A stretch of 64,000 nucleotides of DNA from Calothrix brevissima NIES-22 (GCF_002367995.1 NZ_AP018207.1:7426199-7490198); one strand, 5' to 3'; positions 39,684-50,120 are shown, numbered from the stretch's first letter. The notes: a model not told the origin generated them from the sequence alone. Numbers and translations are program-made.

Positions 39684-40673
39684 ATGTTTCCAACTCACCG
39701 CCCCCGCCGTCTGCGTACCCATCCCCAACTGCGCCGGATGGTACGAGAAAACAGTTTATCGACAAGTGATTTAATTTACCCCTTATTTGCAGTACCTGGT
39801 GAGGGAATTGCCAATGAAGTTAAATCAATGCCTGGAGTTTATCAACTTTCGGTAGATAAAATTGTCGAAGAGGCGAAGGAAGTTTATGACTTAGGAATTC
39901 CAGCAATTATTCTGTTTGGTATTCCTGCTGATAAAGATGTAGATGCTACTGGTGCTTGGCATGATTGCGGGATTGTACAAAAAGCAGCTACTGCGGTGAA
40001 GGAAGCAGTACCAGATTTAATTGTGATTGCTGATACTTGTCTGTGTGAATATACTAGTCATGGTCATTGCGGCTACTTAGAAGTAGGCGATTTGACGGGC
40101 AGAGTATTAAACGATCCAACTTTAGAATTACTCAAGAAAACAGCAGTTTCTCAAGCGAAAGCTGGCGCGGACATTATTGCACCTTCGGGGATGATGGACG
40201 GTTTTGTGCAAGCTATTCGTGCTGGATTAGATGAAGCTGGTTTCCAAGATACGCCGATTTTATCTTATGCGGCTAAATATGCCTCGGCTTATTATGGCCC
40301 ATTTAGAGATGCTGCTGAGTCTACACCACAATTTGGCGATCGCAGAACTTACCAAATGGACCCTGGTAACGCCCGCGAAGCGATTAAAGAAATTGAATTG
40401 GATATCGCTGAAGGCGCTGATATGCTGATGGTGAAGCCAGCTTTAGCCTACATGGATGTCATTTGGCGGGTGAAAGAAGCTAGCAACCTACCAGTAGCGG
40501 CTTATAACGTTTCTGGCGAATATTCTATGGTGAAAGCTGCTGCCCTCAACGGCTGGGTTGACGAACAGCGCATAGTCATGGAAACTCTCACCGGCTTTAA
40601 ACGTGCTGGTGCAGATTTAATTTTGACTTACCACGCCAAAGACGCAGCCCGTTGGTTAGAGTCTAGCAGGTAA
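39684..40673 (+). CDS. hemB: Delta-aminolevulinic acid dehydratase (porphobilinogen synthase)
   Basis: 329 aa. Joins two 5-aminolevulinates to porphobilinogen, feeding haem, chlorophyll and bilin synthesis. Schiff-base lysines Lys198 ([17 protein letters not shown]) and Lys251 ([10 protein letters not shown]) are present. The active-site metal segment is [14 protein letters not shown] with Cys119, Cys121 and Cys129, i.e. the three-cysteine zinc form and not the Asp-rich magnesium form common in plants and many phototrophs. The start [19 protein letters not shown] is the family start. A GGGGCT hairpin lies 180 bp downstream. Confidence 0.97.
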   Translation: MFPTHRPRRLRTHPQLRRMVRENSLSTSDLIYPLFAVPGEGIANEVKSMPGVYQLSVDKIVEEAKEVYDLGIPAIILFGIPADKDVDATGAWHDCGIVQKAATAVKEAVPDLIVIADTCLCEYTSHGHCGYLEVGDLTGRVLNDPTLELLKKTAVSQAKAGADIIAPSGMMDGFVQAIRAGLDEAGFQDTPILSYAAKYASAYYGPFRDAAESTPQFGDRRTYQMDPGNAREAIKEIELDIAEGADMLMVKPALAYMDVIWRVKEASNLPVAAYNVSGEYSMVKAAALNGWVDEQRIVMETLTGFKRAGADLILTYHAKDAARWLESSR

Positions 40674-41249
40674 ATTAAAGAGAGCGATCGCTCTTTTGTA
40701 AACTAATCTCACGCATAGGTACAAAGGTGCTAATTAGATTGAGTATCTTGGTATCTAAGCGTGAGATTATTGTTGGTATATCTCAAAGGTTTTGTTGAAG
40801 AATAAACTTAAATTCTTGGTCAAACTTGCGTCAGGCTGAAAAAACTAAAAAAGCCCCATTAACTATACAGCTTGAGGGGCTAGTAAAACTTTTACTGGCA
40901 TCACTTAACTACCAAACTTCCATAACTGATTCCAGATGCATTAAGTAATAAATCTCAACAATTAAAATGTTTAGGCGATCGCTGTCGATCAGTTAATAGA
41001 AATTTACCAACTGAAATCCTTACCTACAGAACATTTCTCACTACTAGAATATTTACGGAGATGAGCAATCACGGACATGAAAACAAGTCAAATATATCCG
41101 CGATAGTACATAAATATGGGGTGGTTTCATTTGCCAGAGACGTAGGCGATCGCTTATAAAAGAATATAGTTAATAAAATTTCCGTAATCGACATTTAATG
41201 TCAGCCGATTTAATAAATACAATCTAAGTTTTTCTAGGGAGCATGAGAT
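40674..41249. other. Spacer with a terminator-like hairpin
   Basis: AGCCCC (40852-40857) pairs with GGGGCT (40876-40881), preceded by an A-run and followed by AGTAAAACTTTT, so it can act as a terminator on either strand. The remainder up to the XRE gene is AT-rich with HIP1 sites; nothing else recognised. Confidence 0.45.
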
Positions 41250-41537
41250 ATGGATATGCAAGTCCTGAGAGAACGCGCTGGCCTTAGCCGTGCAGAGGTT
41301 GCCTTCAGGCTTGCAATCAGTGAAACAAGTGTGCGCAACTGGGAAGCTGGGCGTACTGAACCGACAATGACACCGAAAAAATATTTAGATGCGTTGCGTC
41401 TATTTAAATGCACACCAGAAGAATTAGCAGCAGCTAGCGAAAAATCAATTAACCAACGCCATAAACGCAAACCAGGTAGACCAAAACGCTTCCCAGAAGT
41501 TGTCACGCAAGTAGCTGATTCGCCAGTTTGTACTTAG
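41250..41537 (+). CDS. XRE-family DNA-binding protein with AT-hook-like tail
   Basis: 95 aa. Residues ~3-60 form a Cro/C1-type HTH (LRERAGLSRAEVAFRLAISETSVRNWEAGRTEP..YLDALRLFKCTPEEL). Residues ~70-80, KRKPGRPKRFPE, have the GRP core flanked by basic residues that marks AT-hooks, so it may contact the minor groove too. AGGGAG 8 nt before the ATG supports the start. Monocistronic; 230 bp before pdhB with a repeat tract between. Target unknown. Confidence 0.88.
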   Translation: MDMQVLRERAGLSRAEVAFRLAISETSVRNWEAGRTEPTMTPKKYLDALRLFKCTPEELAAASEKSINQRHKRKPGRPKRFPEVVTQVADSPVCT

Positions 41538-41544
41538 CTTAGGG

Positions 41545-41690
41545 GCTAGAAGGGACAAGGGGGACAAGGGAGACAAGGGGGACAAGGAAGACAAGGAAGA
41601 TAATTGTACAGACGCGATGAATCGCGTCTCTGACAAATGCCCAATGCCCAATGCCCAATGCCCAATGCCCAATTACAAATGACTTTTTCA
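41545..41690. repeat. Tandem repeats with a TTGTACAGACGCGAT hairpin copy
   Basis: GACAAGG(G/A)G units to ~41600, hairpin repeat at 41602-41634 (AGACGCGAT / ATCGCGTCT), then CCCAATG heptamers. Confidence 0.85.
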
Positions 41691-41766
41691 ACTAGTGCGA
41701 TCGCTGACGGTATTTGCCACGGCGGCGCGATAATATTCTAAAGCAACAGTTGTATTTAAGATTTAA

Positions 41767-42750
41767 ATGGCAGAGACTCTTTTCTTTAACGCCCTCCGCG
41801 AAGCCATTGATGAAGAAATGGCGCGTGATTCTAGTGTATTTGTGCTAGGTGAAGACGTAGGACATTATGGCGGTTCCTACAAGGTTACCAAAGACCTGTA
41901 TAAAAAGTATGGCGATTTGAGAGTTCTCGATACCCCCATCGCCGAAAATAGTTTTACAGGCTTGGCTGTGGGTGCAGCGATGACTGGCTTAAGACCAATC
42001 ATCGAAGGTATGAATATGGGTTTTTTGCTGTTGGCATTCAACCAAATCTCCAACAACGCGGGAATGCTGCGTTATACTTCCGGCGGTAACTTTAAAATTC
42101 CGATGGTGATTCGTGGCCCTGGTGGTGTCGGTAGACAGCTAGGTGCAGAACATTCCCAACGCTTAGAAACCTACTTCCAAGCGGTTCCTGGGTTAAAAAT
42201 TGTGGCTTGCTCTACACCTTACAACGCTAAAGGTTTATTGAAAGCAGCAATCCGCGATGATAACCCCGTATTGTTCTTTGAACATGTTCTGCTTTACAAC
42301 TTAAAAGAAGACCTGCCAGAAGAAGAATATGTATTACCTTTAGATAAAGCAGAAGTTGTGCGTCGCGGTAAAGATGTCACAATTCTCACCTATTCACGGA
42401 TGCGTCATCACGTGATGCAAGCTGTGAAAACTTTAGAAAAACAAGGTTACGACCCCGAAGTCATTGATTTAATATCACTGAAGCCTTTAGATTTTGATAC
42501 CATCGGTGCTTCGATTCGCAAAACTCATCGTGTCATTGTTGTAGAAGAAGCTATGCGTACAGCAGGTATTGGCGCAGAAGTTATCGCTTCCATTAATGAC
42601 CGCTTATTTGATGAGTTAGATGCGCCTGTATTGCGTCTTTCATCTCAAGATATTCCCACACCATACAACGGCAACCTCGAGCGTCTGACAATTGTTCAAC
42701 CAGAACAAATCGTAGAAGCCGTACAAAAAATGGTGGCTATGCGCGTTTAA
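41767..42750 (+). CDS. pdhB: Pyruvate dehydrogenase E1 component, beta subunit
   Basis: 327 aa. Pairs with the alpha subunit to decarboxylate pyruvate with thiamine diphosphate and acetylate the E2 lipoyl arm. [56 protein letters not shown] and [19 protein letters not shown] are the expected beta-subunit segments, with the transketolase C-terminal domain ([23 protein letters not shown]) after residue ~200. As usual in cyanobacteria, the alpha subunit and E2 genes are not adjacent. No SD is evident. Confidence 0.95.
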   Translation: MAETLFFNALREAIDEEMARDSSVFVLGEDVGHYGGSYKVTKDLYKKYGDLRVLDTPIAENSFTGLAVGAAMTGLRPIIEGMNMGFLLLAFNQISNNAGMLRYTSGGNFKIPMVIRGPGGVGRQLGAEHSQRLETYFQAVPGLKIVACSTPYNAKGLLKAAIRDDNPVLFFEHVLLYNLKEDLPEEEYVLPLDKAEVVRRGKDVTILTYSRMRHHVMQAVKTLEKQGYDPEVIDLISLKPLDFDTIGASIRKTHRVIVVEEAMRTAGIGAEVIASINDRLFDELDAPVLRLSSQDIPTPYNGNLERLTIVQPEQIVEAVQKMVAMRV

Positions 42751-43069
42751 TAATAAAGGCAGAGGGCAGGAGGCAGAAGCAATTAAACTAATCAGCATTC
42801 AATTTGCATCATCCCTAGCCTCAAAAAGATGCGGGGATGCAATTGGACGGATTATTTAGTCTCCTCTGTTTTGTGTAATAACCAATGGGAAATTTGCCGG
42901 CTCTAATTCAGATGTGAGGTGAAATTTCCAAGTGAACCAAACCTTCTGCCCTCTGCCCTCTGCCATCTGCCTTCTTTTACAATAAAAGTTACTACTCTTA
43001 ACCAATAACTCATAACGATGAAAAAGAACGCTATTATAGCGTTTGTCAGTTGCGAGTGATGGTTATGGT
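42751..43069. other. Structured spacer between pdhB and secD
   Basis: A 22-nt segment at 42758-42779 (starts GGCAGAGGGCAG) is complementary to 42943-42964 (ends CCCTCTGCC) with two mismatches. Inside, GGAAATTT (42888-42895) pairs with AAATTTCC (42922-42929) and GCATC..CCC / GGGGATGC can pair around 42797-42831. The whole transcript of this spacer could fold into one branched structure. Confidence 0.45.
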
Positions 43070-44485
43070 ATGCAAAAACAGCGATCGCTATTAGCTTTGA
43101 TTGTCGTGTTGATTATCGCCGCGTTTGCGGTGATTTTCACAATTCCCATTCCCTTAGGATTGGATTTGCGCGGAGGTTCACAGCTAACAATTCAGGTGAA
43201 ACCAACAGCAGAAATTAAGCAAATCACCGAAAAAGAATTAGAAGGTGTTAAGAAAGTTGTCGAAGGCCGGATTAACGGACTCGGCGTTTCCGAACCAGTA
43301 ATTCAAACTGTAGGTACAGATAAAATCTTAGTGCAACTTCCAGGGGTAAACGATCCAGAACAAGCAGAAAAAATCCTTGGCGGTACAGCACAGTTAGAAT
43401 TTCGCAAACAAAAACCGAGTACAGAAACTCAACTATTTGCTTTTAGAGCTTCGCGATTTGAGTTGAAGAAAAAGCAAGATGAATTGAGAACTAGCAAAGA
43501 TGCGGCAGCGATCGCGAAAAATCAAGAAGAGTTGCAGAAAAATAATCAAGCGATCGCGGATTTATTTGAAAGTACCGATCCGCCCCTCATTGGTAAATAT
43601 CTAGAAAATGCCTACGGTGAACCCACCCAACAAGGTAGTAATTGGAACGTGGCTATTCGCTTCAAACCCAAAGGTGGCGAACTGTTTGCCGAACTGACAA
43701 AAAGCCTCGCTGGTACTGGACGGGCAATCGGGATTTTTCTCGATAATGAATTAATCAGTTCTCCTAGTGTCGGGCCGGAATTTGCAGCTACGGGGATTAC
43801 TGGTGGTTCAGCTGTAATTACAGGCACTTTTACCGCTCAAGAAGCTAATAACTTAGGCGTACAGCTACGTGGTGGTGCATTACCCGTACCCGTAGAAATC
43901 GCTGAACGGCGCACAGTCGGAGCTACCTTAGGTAAAGATAGCGTACAAAGCAGTATCTATGCAGGTGTTGGTGGTTTGAGTCTAGTATTAATATTTATGG
44001 TGGTGTACTATCGACTACCAGGACTAATTGCGGATATCGCACTGATCATTTACTCGTTGTTGACTTGGGCTAGCTTTGCTTTGTTGGGTGTAACTTTGAC
44101 TTTGCCAGGAATTGCTGGTTTTATTTTGAGTATTGGGATGGCGGTTGATGCTAACGTCCTGATTTTTGAGCGCACCAGAGAAGAACTACGGGCGGGTAAA
44201 TCATTGTATCGTTCTGTAGAATCTGGTTTTTACCGAGCATTTTCCAGTATTTTAGATAGCAACGTCACCACCTGGATTGCTTGTGCTGCTCTATTTTGGC
44301 TGGGTTCTGGGTTAGTCAAAGGCTTTGCCCTAACTCTGGCTTTAGGGGTAGCAGTGAGTATGTTTAGTGCAATTACCTGTAGTCGGACATTGTTGTTTTT
44401 AGCAATATCTATTCCCTCATTAAGAAAGACAGAACTTTACTGTCCTAATGTACCAGTTGCGAATAAGGCAGAGGTCGCAAAATGA
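43070..44485 (+). CDS. secD: Protein translocase subunit SecD
   Basis: 471 aa from the ATG at 43070. With SecF it uses the proton gradient to help the Sec channel release proteins on the trans side of plasma and thylakoid membranes. First membrane segment (~8-27), [12 protein letters not shown], long periplasmic P1 domain with an acidic Lys/Gln-rich insert (~130-165), then [27 protein letters not shown] and the remaining five membrane segments. A TTG 27 nt upstream would also give an in-frame start but the ATG puts the basic MQKQRS directly before the membrane helix. secF overlaps by 4 bp. Confidence 0.95.
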   Translation: MQKQRSLLALIVVLIIAAFAVIFTIPIPLGLDLRGGSQLTIQVKPTAEIKQITEKELEGVKKVVEGRINGLGVSEPVIQTVGTDKILVQLPGVNDPEQAEKILGGTAQLEFRKQKPSTETQLFAFRASRFELKKKQDELRTSKDAAAIAKNQEELQKNNQAIADLFESTDPPLIGKYLENAYGEPTQQGSNWNVAIRFKPKGGELFAELTKSLAGTGRAIGIFLDNELISSPSVGPEFAATGITGGSAVITGTFTAQEANNLGVQLRGGALPVPVEIAERRTVGATLGKDSVQSSIYAGVGGLSLVLIFMVVYYRLPGLIADIALIIYSLLTWASFALLGVTLTLPGIAGFILSIGMAVDANVLIFERTREELRAGKSLYRSVESGFYRAFSSILDSNVTTWIACAALFWLGSGLVKGFALTLALGVAVSMFSAITCSRTLLFLAISIPSLRKTELYCPNVPVANKAEVAK

Positions 44486-45459
44486 AACTGAGTATTAACA
44501 AATCGCGATCGCTATGGTGGACTATTTCGGCTGCCTGTATCCTCAGTGGTATCATTGCAATGGTGATTTCTTGGCAAAACCCCAAGATACATGCACCAGT
44601 ACGCCCTGGTTTAGATTTTGTCGGTGGTACCAGGTTACAATTTGAACGCGACTGTACCAAACCAGGAAACTGCGATAAACCCATTGATATTGGTGTTGTG
44701 CGCGATGTCGCCAAAGAACAAGGTTTAGGTGATAGCAGTATCCAAATTGTCGGTGAGAATGGAATTTTAATTCGCTCGAAAAACCTGGATGCCGAACAGC
44801 GTACCAAATTACGCAACACCTTAAGCGAAAAAATCGGTGATTTTGATGCCCAGAAAAACCAAATTGATTCTGTAGGCCCGACTTTGGGAGCCGAGTTATT
44901 TCGCTCGGGAATCATCGCCTTGATAGTTTCCTTTTTGGGAATCACCGTTTACATGGCCATCCGTTTTCAGTGGGACTATGCGATTTTTGCGATCGTTGCC
45001 CTATTCCACGATATTTTAATTACGGTAGGCTCTTTCTCAATTTTGGGACTGGTACTGGGTATTGAAGCCGATAGCTTATTTATCGTTGCTTTGTTAACAA
45101 TTACAGGTTTCTCTGTCAACGATACAGTTGTAATTTACGATCGCATCCGCGAAACTATTAAAATTCATCCTGACAGACCAATTGCCGAAATTGTCGATGA
45201 TGCAGTTAATCAAACTTTAACTCGGTCAATCAATACCACCTTAACTGTATTACTGACATTATTAGCCATATTTCTGTTTGGTGGGGAAACTCTGAGAAAT
45301 TTCTCCCTAGCTTTAATTATTGGCTTCACAATGGGTGCTTATTCTAGTATTTTCATCGCCAGCACTCTATTAGCTTGGTGGCGAGAACGTACAGCTAAAT
45401 CTTTAGTAACCACAAGCGCCAACACCACAGATACATCTGCTAGTTCCCCAGAGAGCTAG
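44482..45459 (+). CDS. secF: Protein translocase subunit SecF
   Basis: 325 aa. Same RND-like fold as Sec[16 protein letters not shown] after the first membrane helix, periplasmic loop, then [29 protein letters not shown] and [22 protein letters not shown] (charged residues of the proton path). Its ATG overlaps the secD stop (ATGA), implying translational coupling. The C-terminal ~20 residues are Thr/Ser-rich and probably disordered. Confidence 0.95.
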   Translation: MKLSINKSRSLWWTISAACILSGIIAMVISWQNPKIHAPVRPGLDFVGGTRLQFERDCTKPGNCDKPIDIGVVRDVAKEQGLGDSSIQIVGENGILIRSKNLDAEQRTKLRNTLSEKIGDFDAQKNQIDSVGPTLGAELFRSGIIALIVSFLGITVYMAIRFQWDYAIFAIVALFHDILITVGSFSILGLVLGIEADSLFIVALLTITGFSVNDTVVIYDRIRETIKIHPDRPIAEIVDDAVNQTLTRSINTTLTVLLTLLAIFLFGGETLRNFSLALIIGFTMGAYSSIFIASTLLAWWRERTAKSLVTTSANTTDTSASSPES

Positions 45460-45632
45460 GTCTATGTATTTTTTATCTTTGGGTTAAAGCATTTTGAATT
45501 ACTTATACCAAATGGCGAGTGATTATTTGATGCCAAAATTGGTGACAGATTTTCTAAATCAGTATTCCCAATCTCAATCTCAAATTTACAATCAAAAATT
45601 GGTATAATCCCCATTTTGCAGTTTTACGCCCT

Positions 45633-46058
45633 ATGGATCAATCAGAACAACCGTCACTTAATGGCGATAACTTACATAATTCTGACCCAACTTTTGCTCA
45701 ACAAGTGCAAAGGCTACATCAGCTGACAGTCTACGGTCGATGGTTGTTTGTCGGTTGCTTGTGGCTAACTATCGCGCCTGTTTGCTTGTGGAACCTACAA
45801 GCAGAAATTGCTTTATGGCAACAATACTTTACTTGGGTAGCAGTGAGGTATGGGCTTGCATACCATCCACTGTCTACCTTTGGTTTAGCCTTGTGTATTG
45901 GGATGACAGCAGCTGTTTTAATTTGGCAAAGTCGCAATATTCTTATGGGACTACCAGCTAAAGAAAAGCAACAATTAGAAAAGCAACTATTTCGCATTCG
46001 CCAACAAGGCTCCAGTCATCCTCTGTGGAAGTGGGTAGTAAAAGAAATTAAAGATTAA
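45633..46058 (+). CDS. Hypothetical two-helix membrane protein
   Basis: 141 aa, not assigned to a family. Two membrane helices (~38-56, LFVGCLWLTIAPVCLW; ~82-101, TFGLALCIGMTAAVLIW) joined by a short loop, with a basic, Gln-rich helical C-terminus (KEKQQLEKQLFRIRQQ). Codon use and composition resemble its neighbours. It could ride with secDF (gap 173 bp) but no link can be shown. Confidence 0.65.
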   Translation: MDQSEQPSLNGDNLHNSDPTFAQQVQRLHQLTVYGRWLFVGCLWLTIAPVCLWNLQAEIALWQQYFTWVAVRYGLAYHPLSTFGLALCIGMTAAVLIWQSRNILMGLPAKEKQQLEKQLFRIRQQGSSHPLWKWVVKEIKD

Positions 46059-46213
46059 TCATTGAATTCGGGTAGTCGTAGACTGTCAATTTACGGGGAT
46101 TACAGTTATGCGATCGCTCCCCCATAACAACAGCCAAAATAGGCGCTGCATATTTAGCAAAATCTGTAAAAATAAGGTTGAAGGTAGTAAAAATACTGCT
46201 CTGGGTGTTGTCA

Positions 46214-46684
46214 ATGAACTATTCTCAAATTCAATTTAGCGATCGCAAGTCGGATATCGATCTCGAACAACTGCAACAGCTATTTAATCTCTCGGCTTTT
46301 TGGGCGAGAGAACGGAGTATAGAAGATTTGAGTATAGCTATAGCCAATAGCGAACCTGTAATTTCTCTGTGGGATGAGCAAAGGCTCGTGGGCTTTGCGC
46401 GAGCTACTTCCGATGGCATCTATCGCGCGACAATTTGGGATGTGGTAATTCATCCAGAATATCGCGGTCGGGGATTGGGTAGCAAATTAGTCGAAACAGT
46501 TCTCAGCCATCCCCGCATGAGGTCAGTTGAGCGTGTATATTTGATGACAACTCACCAACAAGAATTTTATGAAAAGATTGGCTTTGAATGTAATAAAACC
46601 ACGACTATGGTATTACACAACCAATCGGAGTTTAATTCTCTAACGACGGGAGAAATTCAACTTCAGCGATCGCGAGGGGTATAG
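46214..46684 (+). CDS. GNAT-family N-acetyltransferase
   Basis: 156 aa from the ATG at 46214 (an upstream TTG at 46178 would add 12 hydrophobic residues that do not belong to the fold). Acetyl-CoA-binding motif A is clear: WDVVIHPEYRGRGLGSKLVE with RGRGLG at 84-89; YLMTTHQQEFYEKIGFE is motif B. Closest in look to the plastid-type GNATs that acetylate amines or proteins; substrate unknown. Its 3' end overlaps the convergent kinase-like gene by 53 bp. Confidence 0.88.
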   Translation: MNYSQIQFSDRKSDIDLEQLQQLFNLSAFWARERSIEDLSIAIANSEPVISLWDEQRLVGFARATSDGIYRATIWDVVIHPEYRGRGLGSKLVETVLSHPRMRSVERVYLMTTHQQEFYEKIGFECNKTTTMVLHNQSEFNSLTTGEIQLQRSRGV

Positions 46685-47642
46685 ATAGTTGTAATCTGGT
46701 AAATTCTGCGGTTTCTAACTCAGTGCTAGGAGGAACAATTTCTAATTTTCCTCCCATCGCTTCTAATAGTGTTTGATTGAGTAACAACTTCATTCCTGGT
46801 GACAAACTCGGTTGATTTTTTTGCATCAACACAGATTTGTCTTCTGTATCAATAAACTCTATGGATTTAATAAAATCAATAGATTCACTTCCCGGTAGCG
46901 CTTGAACTGGGACATCTAACCAAATGTATGCAATATTACCCGCAATTGCAGTAGTTAGAGAAATACTTCCTTCTTCCATCTGCGCGATCGCTGTATCTAT
47001 TAAATTTACCAATATTTGCCGCAACCAACGCGGATCGGCTAAAACATAAGTTTCTGAATCGGGTGGGGAAATTTGCAAGGGATAATTGCGATTCGCCGCC
47101 AGCATGTGAGTTAATTTATCAACCTCTTGTAAAACTTCAGCTAATGACAGAGGTTGAATATCTAACTTATTAGTGCCATGCTCTACTCTGGCAACATTGA
47201 GAATTTCATCAATCAGCTTGAGTAATTTTAAGGCTCGTTCGTGAGCTTGCGCCACAAATTCCCGTTCTTCTTCGGGATTTTCACACAAATCAGACAAAAT
47301 TAACTGATGTAAACCAATTAAACCATTCAGAGGCGATCTCAATTCATGGGTAGTTCGCGCTAAAAAACCCGCTTTAAATTGGCTCATCTCCTTAGCCATT
47401 GCATATGCTAGCTGAGTTTCTTGTAAGCTTTGGCGCAATTGTGTTAAAGATTCCGGCGCTATTTCTGGTTTCTGGGTAGTCTCAATTACAGTATCATCCA
47501 CAGACTTTGGCTTTGTAGTTGCTACTAGGGATGAGCTAGTTATACCCTTGCTAGAACTTCCCCAGAACCGACGAAAACTCAATCCTATAGCTAGTCCTAG
47601 TCCTAAATATACCCAGTTACTCCAATTCATCATATTCGGCAA
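46632..47642 (-). CDS. Histidine-kinase-like protein with degenerate ATP-binding domain
   Basis: 336 aa. N-terminal membrane anchor (~10-24), low-complexity linker, HisKA with an intact phospho-site His99 (FLARTTHELRSPLNGLIGL) and the dimerisation helices. In the following HATPase-like domain, the N-box is only NLIDTAI (Asn213; the second Asn is Thr) and neither DxGxG nor GTGLGL is present (the matching place reads SPGMKLLLNQTLLEAMGG). ATP binding is therefore doubtful. It could be a phosphotransfer protein or a kinase-scaffold. Overlaps the GNAT gene tail to tail. Confidence 0.8.
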   Translation of the reverse strand: MPNMMNWSNWVYLGLGLAIGLSFRRFWGSSSKGITSSSLVATTKPKSVDDTVIETTQKPEIAPESLTQLRQSLQETQLAYAMAKEMSQFKAGFLARTTHELRSPLNGLIGLHQLILSDLCENPEEEREFVAQAHERALKLLKLIDEILNVARVEHGTNKLDIQPLSLAEVLQEVDKLTHMLAANRNYPLQISPPDSETYVLADPRWLRQILVNLIDTAIAQMEEGSISLTTAIAGNIAYIWLDVPVQALPGSESIDFIKSIEFIDTEDKSVLMQKNQPSLSPGMKLLLNQTLLEAMGGKLEIVPPSTELETAEFTRLQLSIPLAIAEVEFLPSLEN

Positions 47643-47846
47643 TTATTCAATTAGATTCTTTGACCACAAAGATTCAAAATTAAGTTCCTGATTCTTAGTC
47701 TCAGACCTAGATATTGACAATGTAGCAATTTTATTATTCCCTGATGCGTTATCTAAACTCCAGTTATTCACTGCAATAGCAGATTCCAACTGAAAAAAGC
47801 AGGGGAGCAGGGCGCAGGGAGCAATACTGCTCGGTTAAGGAAAATT

Positions 47847-47947
47847 GTAGGTTGGGTTGAGGCTCTGCGAAACCCAACAGAGCTACCCAAATGTTGGGTT
47901 ACCCTGCGGGAAGCCCCTTCGGGTCTACGTTCCTCAACCCAACCTAC
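47847..47947. repeat. Palindromic element with 16-bp perfect ends
   Basis: GTAGGTTGGGTTGAGG (47847-47862) and CCTCAACCCAACCTAC (47932-47947) are exact inverted repeats with AAACCCAAC..GTTGGGTT inside. A related element, TAGTAGGTTGGGTTGAGG to CCTCAAGCAACCTACTA, is at 60154-60230. Confidence 0.75.
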
Positions 47948-48007
47948 CGCGATTCATCACACAACGAATCGCACCCCTTGCCTAAATGTATAATTTATTT
48001 TGCACCA

Positions 48008-48598
48008 CTACTTATTTAACTTGATATTGCCTTGGCGTAAAATTTGCCAATTATTTCCTGTCCATTTAGCGACAGTTGAAGGTACACCCCCTGTAGATGT
48101 ATCTTGAGAAACTTCTGTGACGCTCAAAGTCAAAGCTTGGGAGAATTGAGACTCAATTTCTGCCATAGTTTGTAAAGGTGGCTGACCGGAAAGATTGGCG
48201 CTAGTGGTAGCTAAAGGGCCTGTTTGGGATAGAATGCGTTGAGCGATCGCGCTATCTGGTACTCTAATGCCAATTGTCGTTGGATCGGTAGGATTCATCA
48301 CCTTGGGCACTAAATCGGAAGCGGGTAAAACTAAAGTTAGTCCTCCCGGCCAATATTTATTTGTAATTTCCTGCCAAATTTTATACTCATCTGCTTGACT
48401 TTGTACATAAGGCCATAAATCTTCAGCTTTCGCACCCATTAAAATCAACGGTTTATCCTGACTGCGTTGTTTAGCCGCAAAAATTAATTCTGCTTTTTCT
48501 GGTAAAGATGCCAGTGCTGGTACAGTATCCGTAGGAAAACTCACCAATAACCCAGCGCGTGCGCCATCTATTAGTTCTGCGAAGGAAACCTGCGTCAT
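48008..48598 (-). CDS. tsaC: L-threonylcarbamoyladenylate synthase (TsaC/Sua5/YrdC family)
   Basis: 196 aa. Makes threonylcarbamoyl-AMP from threonine, bicarbonate and ATP for the t6A base at tRNA position 37. YrdC marks: GLLVSFPTDTVPALAS, KQRSQDKPL, YWPGGLTLVLP, TIGIRVPDS and TTSANLSGQPP. Only the YrdC domain is present (no Sua5 C-terminal domain), so the short TsaC form. Monocistronic. Confidence 0.92.
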   Translation of the reverse strand: MTQVSFAELIDGARAGLLVSFPTDTVPALASLPEKAELIFAAKQRSQDKPLILMGAKAEDLWPYVQSQADEYKIWQEITNKYWPGGLTLVLPASDLVPKVMNPTDPTTIGIRVPDSAIAQRILSQTGPLATTSANLSGQPPLQTMAEIESQFSQALTLSVTEVSQDTSTGGVPSTVAKWTGNNWQILRQGNIKLNK

Positions 48599-48848
48599 AT
48601 TGCTAGTATTGGGTAGAGCTTGGTGTTAATTTTTCTAAAAATACATCAATCAATTTAAAATTCAAAATAAATTATGCCAAATTGTAGGGGTGGCATACGT
48701 ATCAACTTAACGCGAAACCCCTATACCGCAAGGAACTGAAGTTCCTTGCTAATAGTCAAAGTCATCTCAAGATGACTAAATATCCTCAAAATCTTAAGTC
48801 TACTTCAGTAGGGGCGAGGTTTTGAACCTAGCTTTTTCTTATAAATTT

Positions 48849-48932
48849 GTAGTGCGAGCATCTTGCTCGCTGGTGTTCACTCATCGTGCAAGACTTCGGC
48901 GTGAGCGCTCAGTCGAACGCTGCTCGCACTAC
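48849..48932. repeat. Palindromic element GTAGTGCGAGCA..TGCTCGCACTAC
   Basis: 12-bp perfect inverted ends. The 44-nt right half beginning CAAGACTTCGGCGTGAGCGC differs at one base from the right half of the element at 60260-60330. Confidence 0.8.
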
Positions 48933-49059
48933 GAAATATGGGTAATTTATTTTTTTAAGTCCCTTAACAATCGCGATATTTTTTATTTTGAATTTTGAAT
49001 TTTGAATTTTGAATTGATTCAATTGTAAGTTCCTAATCAACCTGAAACCTAGTCCGGTT
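48933..49059. repeat. TTTTGAA heptamers
   Basis: 48985-49015 has four TTTTGAA units (AT-rich STRR form). Nothing else seen in this spacer. Confidence 0.6.
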
Positions 49060-49671
49060 TTACTTGCGCTTTTTTCCCGCAGAATTAGCAACTCTTGACT
49101 CAATGGTAAATTCTGGGATTTCTGCCAGTTCTACATCACTCAAGCTATACTGCTCGCATACCAGACTCAAGCGATAACCAGGGGTTTCCACAGCATTAAC
49201 AGAATGGGTTAAATCGCCTTGAAAATAGAGTAAAGTATTTATTTGTGGTTTAATTTGCCCAAGCTGACGTTTTTGCGATCGCAATACCAATTCTCCCCCT
49301 TGCATATTCTCTGGTACGCGCACGTAAAGCACGCTGACAAACAACGGCGGCTCAATGCTTTTACAATAGGAACGCAAAGAGCGATCAATGTGCGGATCGA
49401 CACGAGAACCTTCCTTGAGCAACAAAGGATTGAGGTAAAAAGCGTTACAGTTCTCTTTCAGCGCCAAATCCATATAAGGCTTAAAGTAGGGAAATTTTTG
49501 TTCTACCTTTGCTCTATGTGATTTTTGAAACACTACAGAAAATCCCTTCGTCCCCACAAAATCGCGGTTGAGATTGTTAACCGCAAAATAAGGACAAGCG
49601 TGGATTTCTCCCCATAAGTCGTTGAGATAATTGCTGGGGAAAGCATTGGTTTGTAATTGATAGTGTTTCAC
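49060..49671 (-). CDS. 2-oxoglutarate/Fe(II) oxygenase-like protein
   Basis: 203 aa. Double-stranded beta-helix pattern with the iron triad His94-x-Asp96 (DPHIDRS) and His156 (GDLTHSVNAV), and Arg167 (GYRLSLVCEQY) for 2-oxoglutarate; GGELVL lies between as in prolyl-4-hydroxylase-like folds. All cofactor ligands are present, so probably an active hydroxylase. The basic end (SAGKKRK) is poorly conserved. Target unknown; monocistronic between repeat tracts. Confidence 0.8.
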   Translation of the reverse strand: MKHYQLQTNAFPSNYLNDLWGEIHACPYFAVNNLNRDFVGTKGFSVVFQKSHRAKVEQKFPYFKPYMDLALKENCNAFYLNPLLLKEGSRVDPHIDRSLRSYCKSIEPPLFVSVLYVRVPENMQGGELVLRSQKRQLGQIKPQINTLLYFQGDLTHSVNAVETPGYRLSLVCEQYSLSDVELAEIPEFTIESRVANSAGKKRK

Positions 49672-49852
49672 TGTGACGCGAATAACTCTGTTGAATCGGG
49701 AAGAACGATGACCAAGAAATCAATTATGCCATTGCTGTGTATGCAGGGAAAGCATTCGTAGTCAGGACTTTATTCTTCACATCGCCTAAATTCAAAATTT
49801 CTCTCGCATACCCGAAATAACGCCCACAGGCTGGAAGCCTGGGGCTATCATC

Positions 49853-49951
49853 ACAAAGCCCACCTTTGTGGGCTAAAGATTTAGCCCACAAAGGTGGGCT
49901 TTGTACGATTAGCCGCACCCTTCTAGGGTGACGGCGGGATTTCGGGATAAA
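49853..49951. repeat. Composite palindromic repeat (25-bp perfect stem), copy B
   Basis: The 49853-49877 arm (starts ACAAAGCCCACC) is exactly complementary to 49880-49904 with a 2-nt loop; each arm is also a hairpin (AGCCCAC-CTTT-GTGGGCT). The flank 49909-49951 (GATTAGCCGCACCCTTCTAG) is the inverse of the flank of copy A. Confidence 0.8.
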
Positions 49952-50120
49952 GGAGGGATCTTACCCCTGATTCAACAGCAGAATCCTCAAGGGTGGGGCT
50001 AGACAAACAGAACCTACCTGCGCAATGCAATGGCTCCCCTCAATTTAAATTTTTGAGTTGTAAATTAAGTTTGTGAATTGTATTTTAACTTTCGCGACTA
50101 TTATTTTAGCTTTTGCGATT

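Noticed and set aside
43043-43069. TTG start for secD (nine more residues)
   Set aside because: ATG at 43070 places basic residues just before the first helix, as usual for SecD.
44445-44945. 166-codon minus-strand frame opposite secF
   Set aside because: Antisense to a conserved membrane protein; no family resemblance.
46178-46213. TTG start for the GNAT gene
   Set aside because: Adds a hydrophobic stretch not belonging to the GNAT fold; ATG at 46214 begins the domain.
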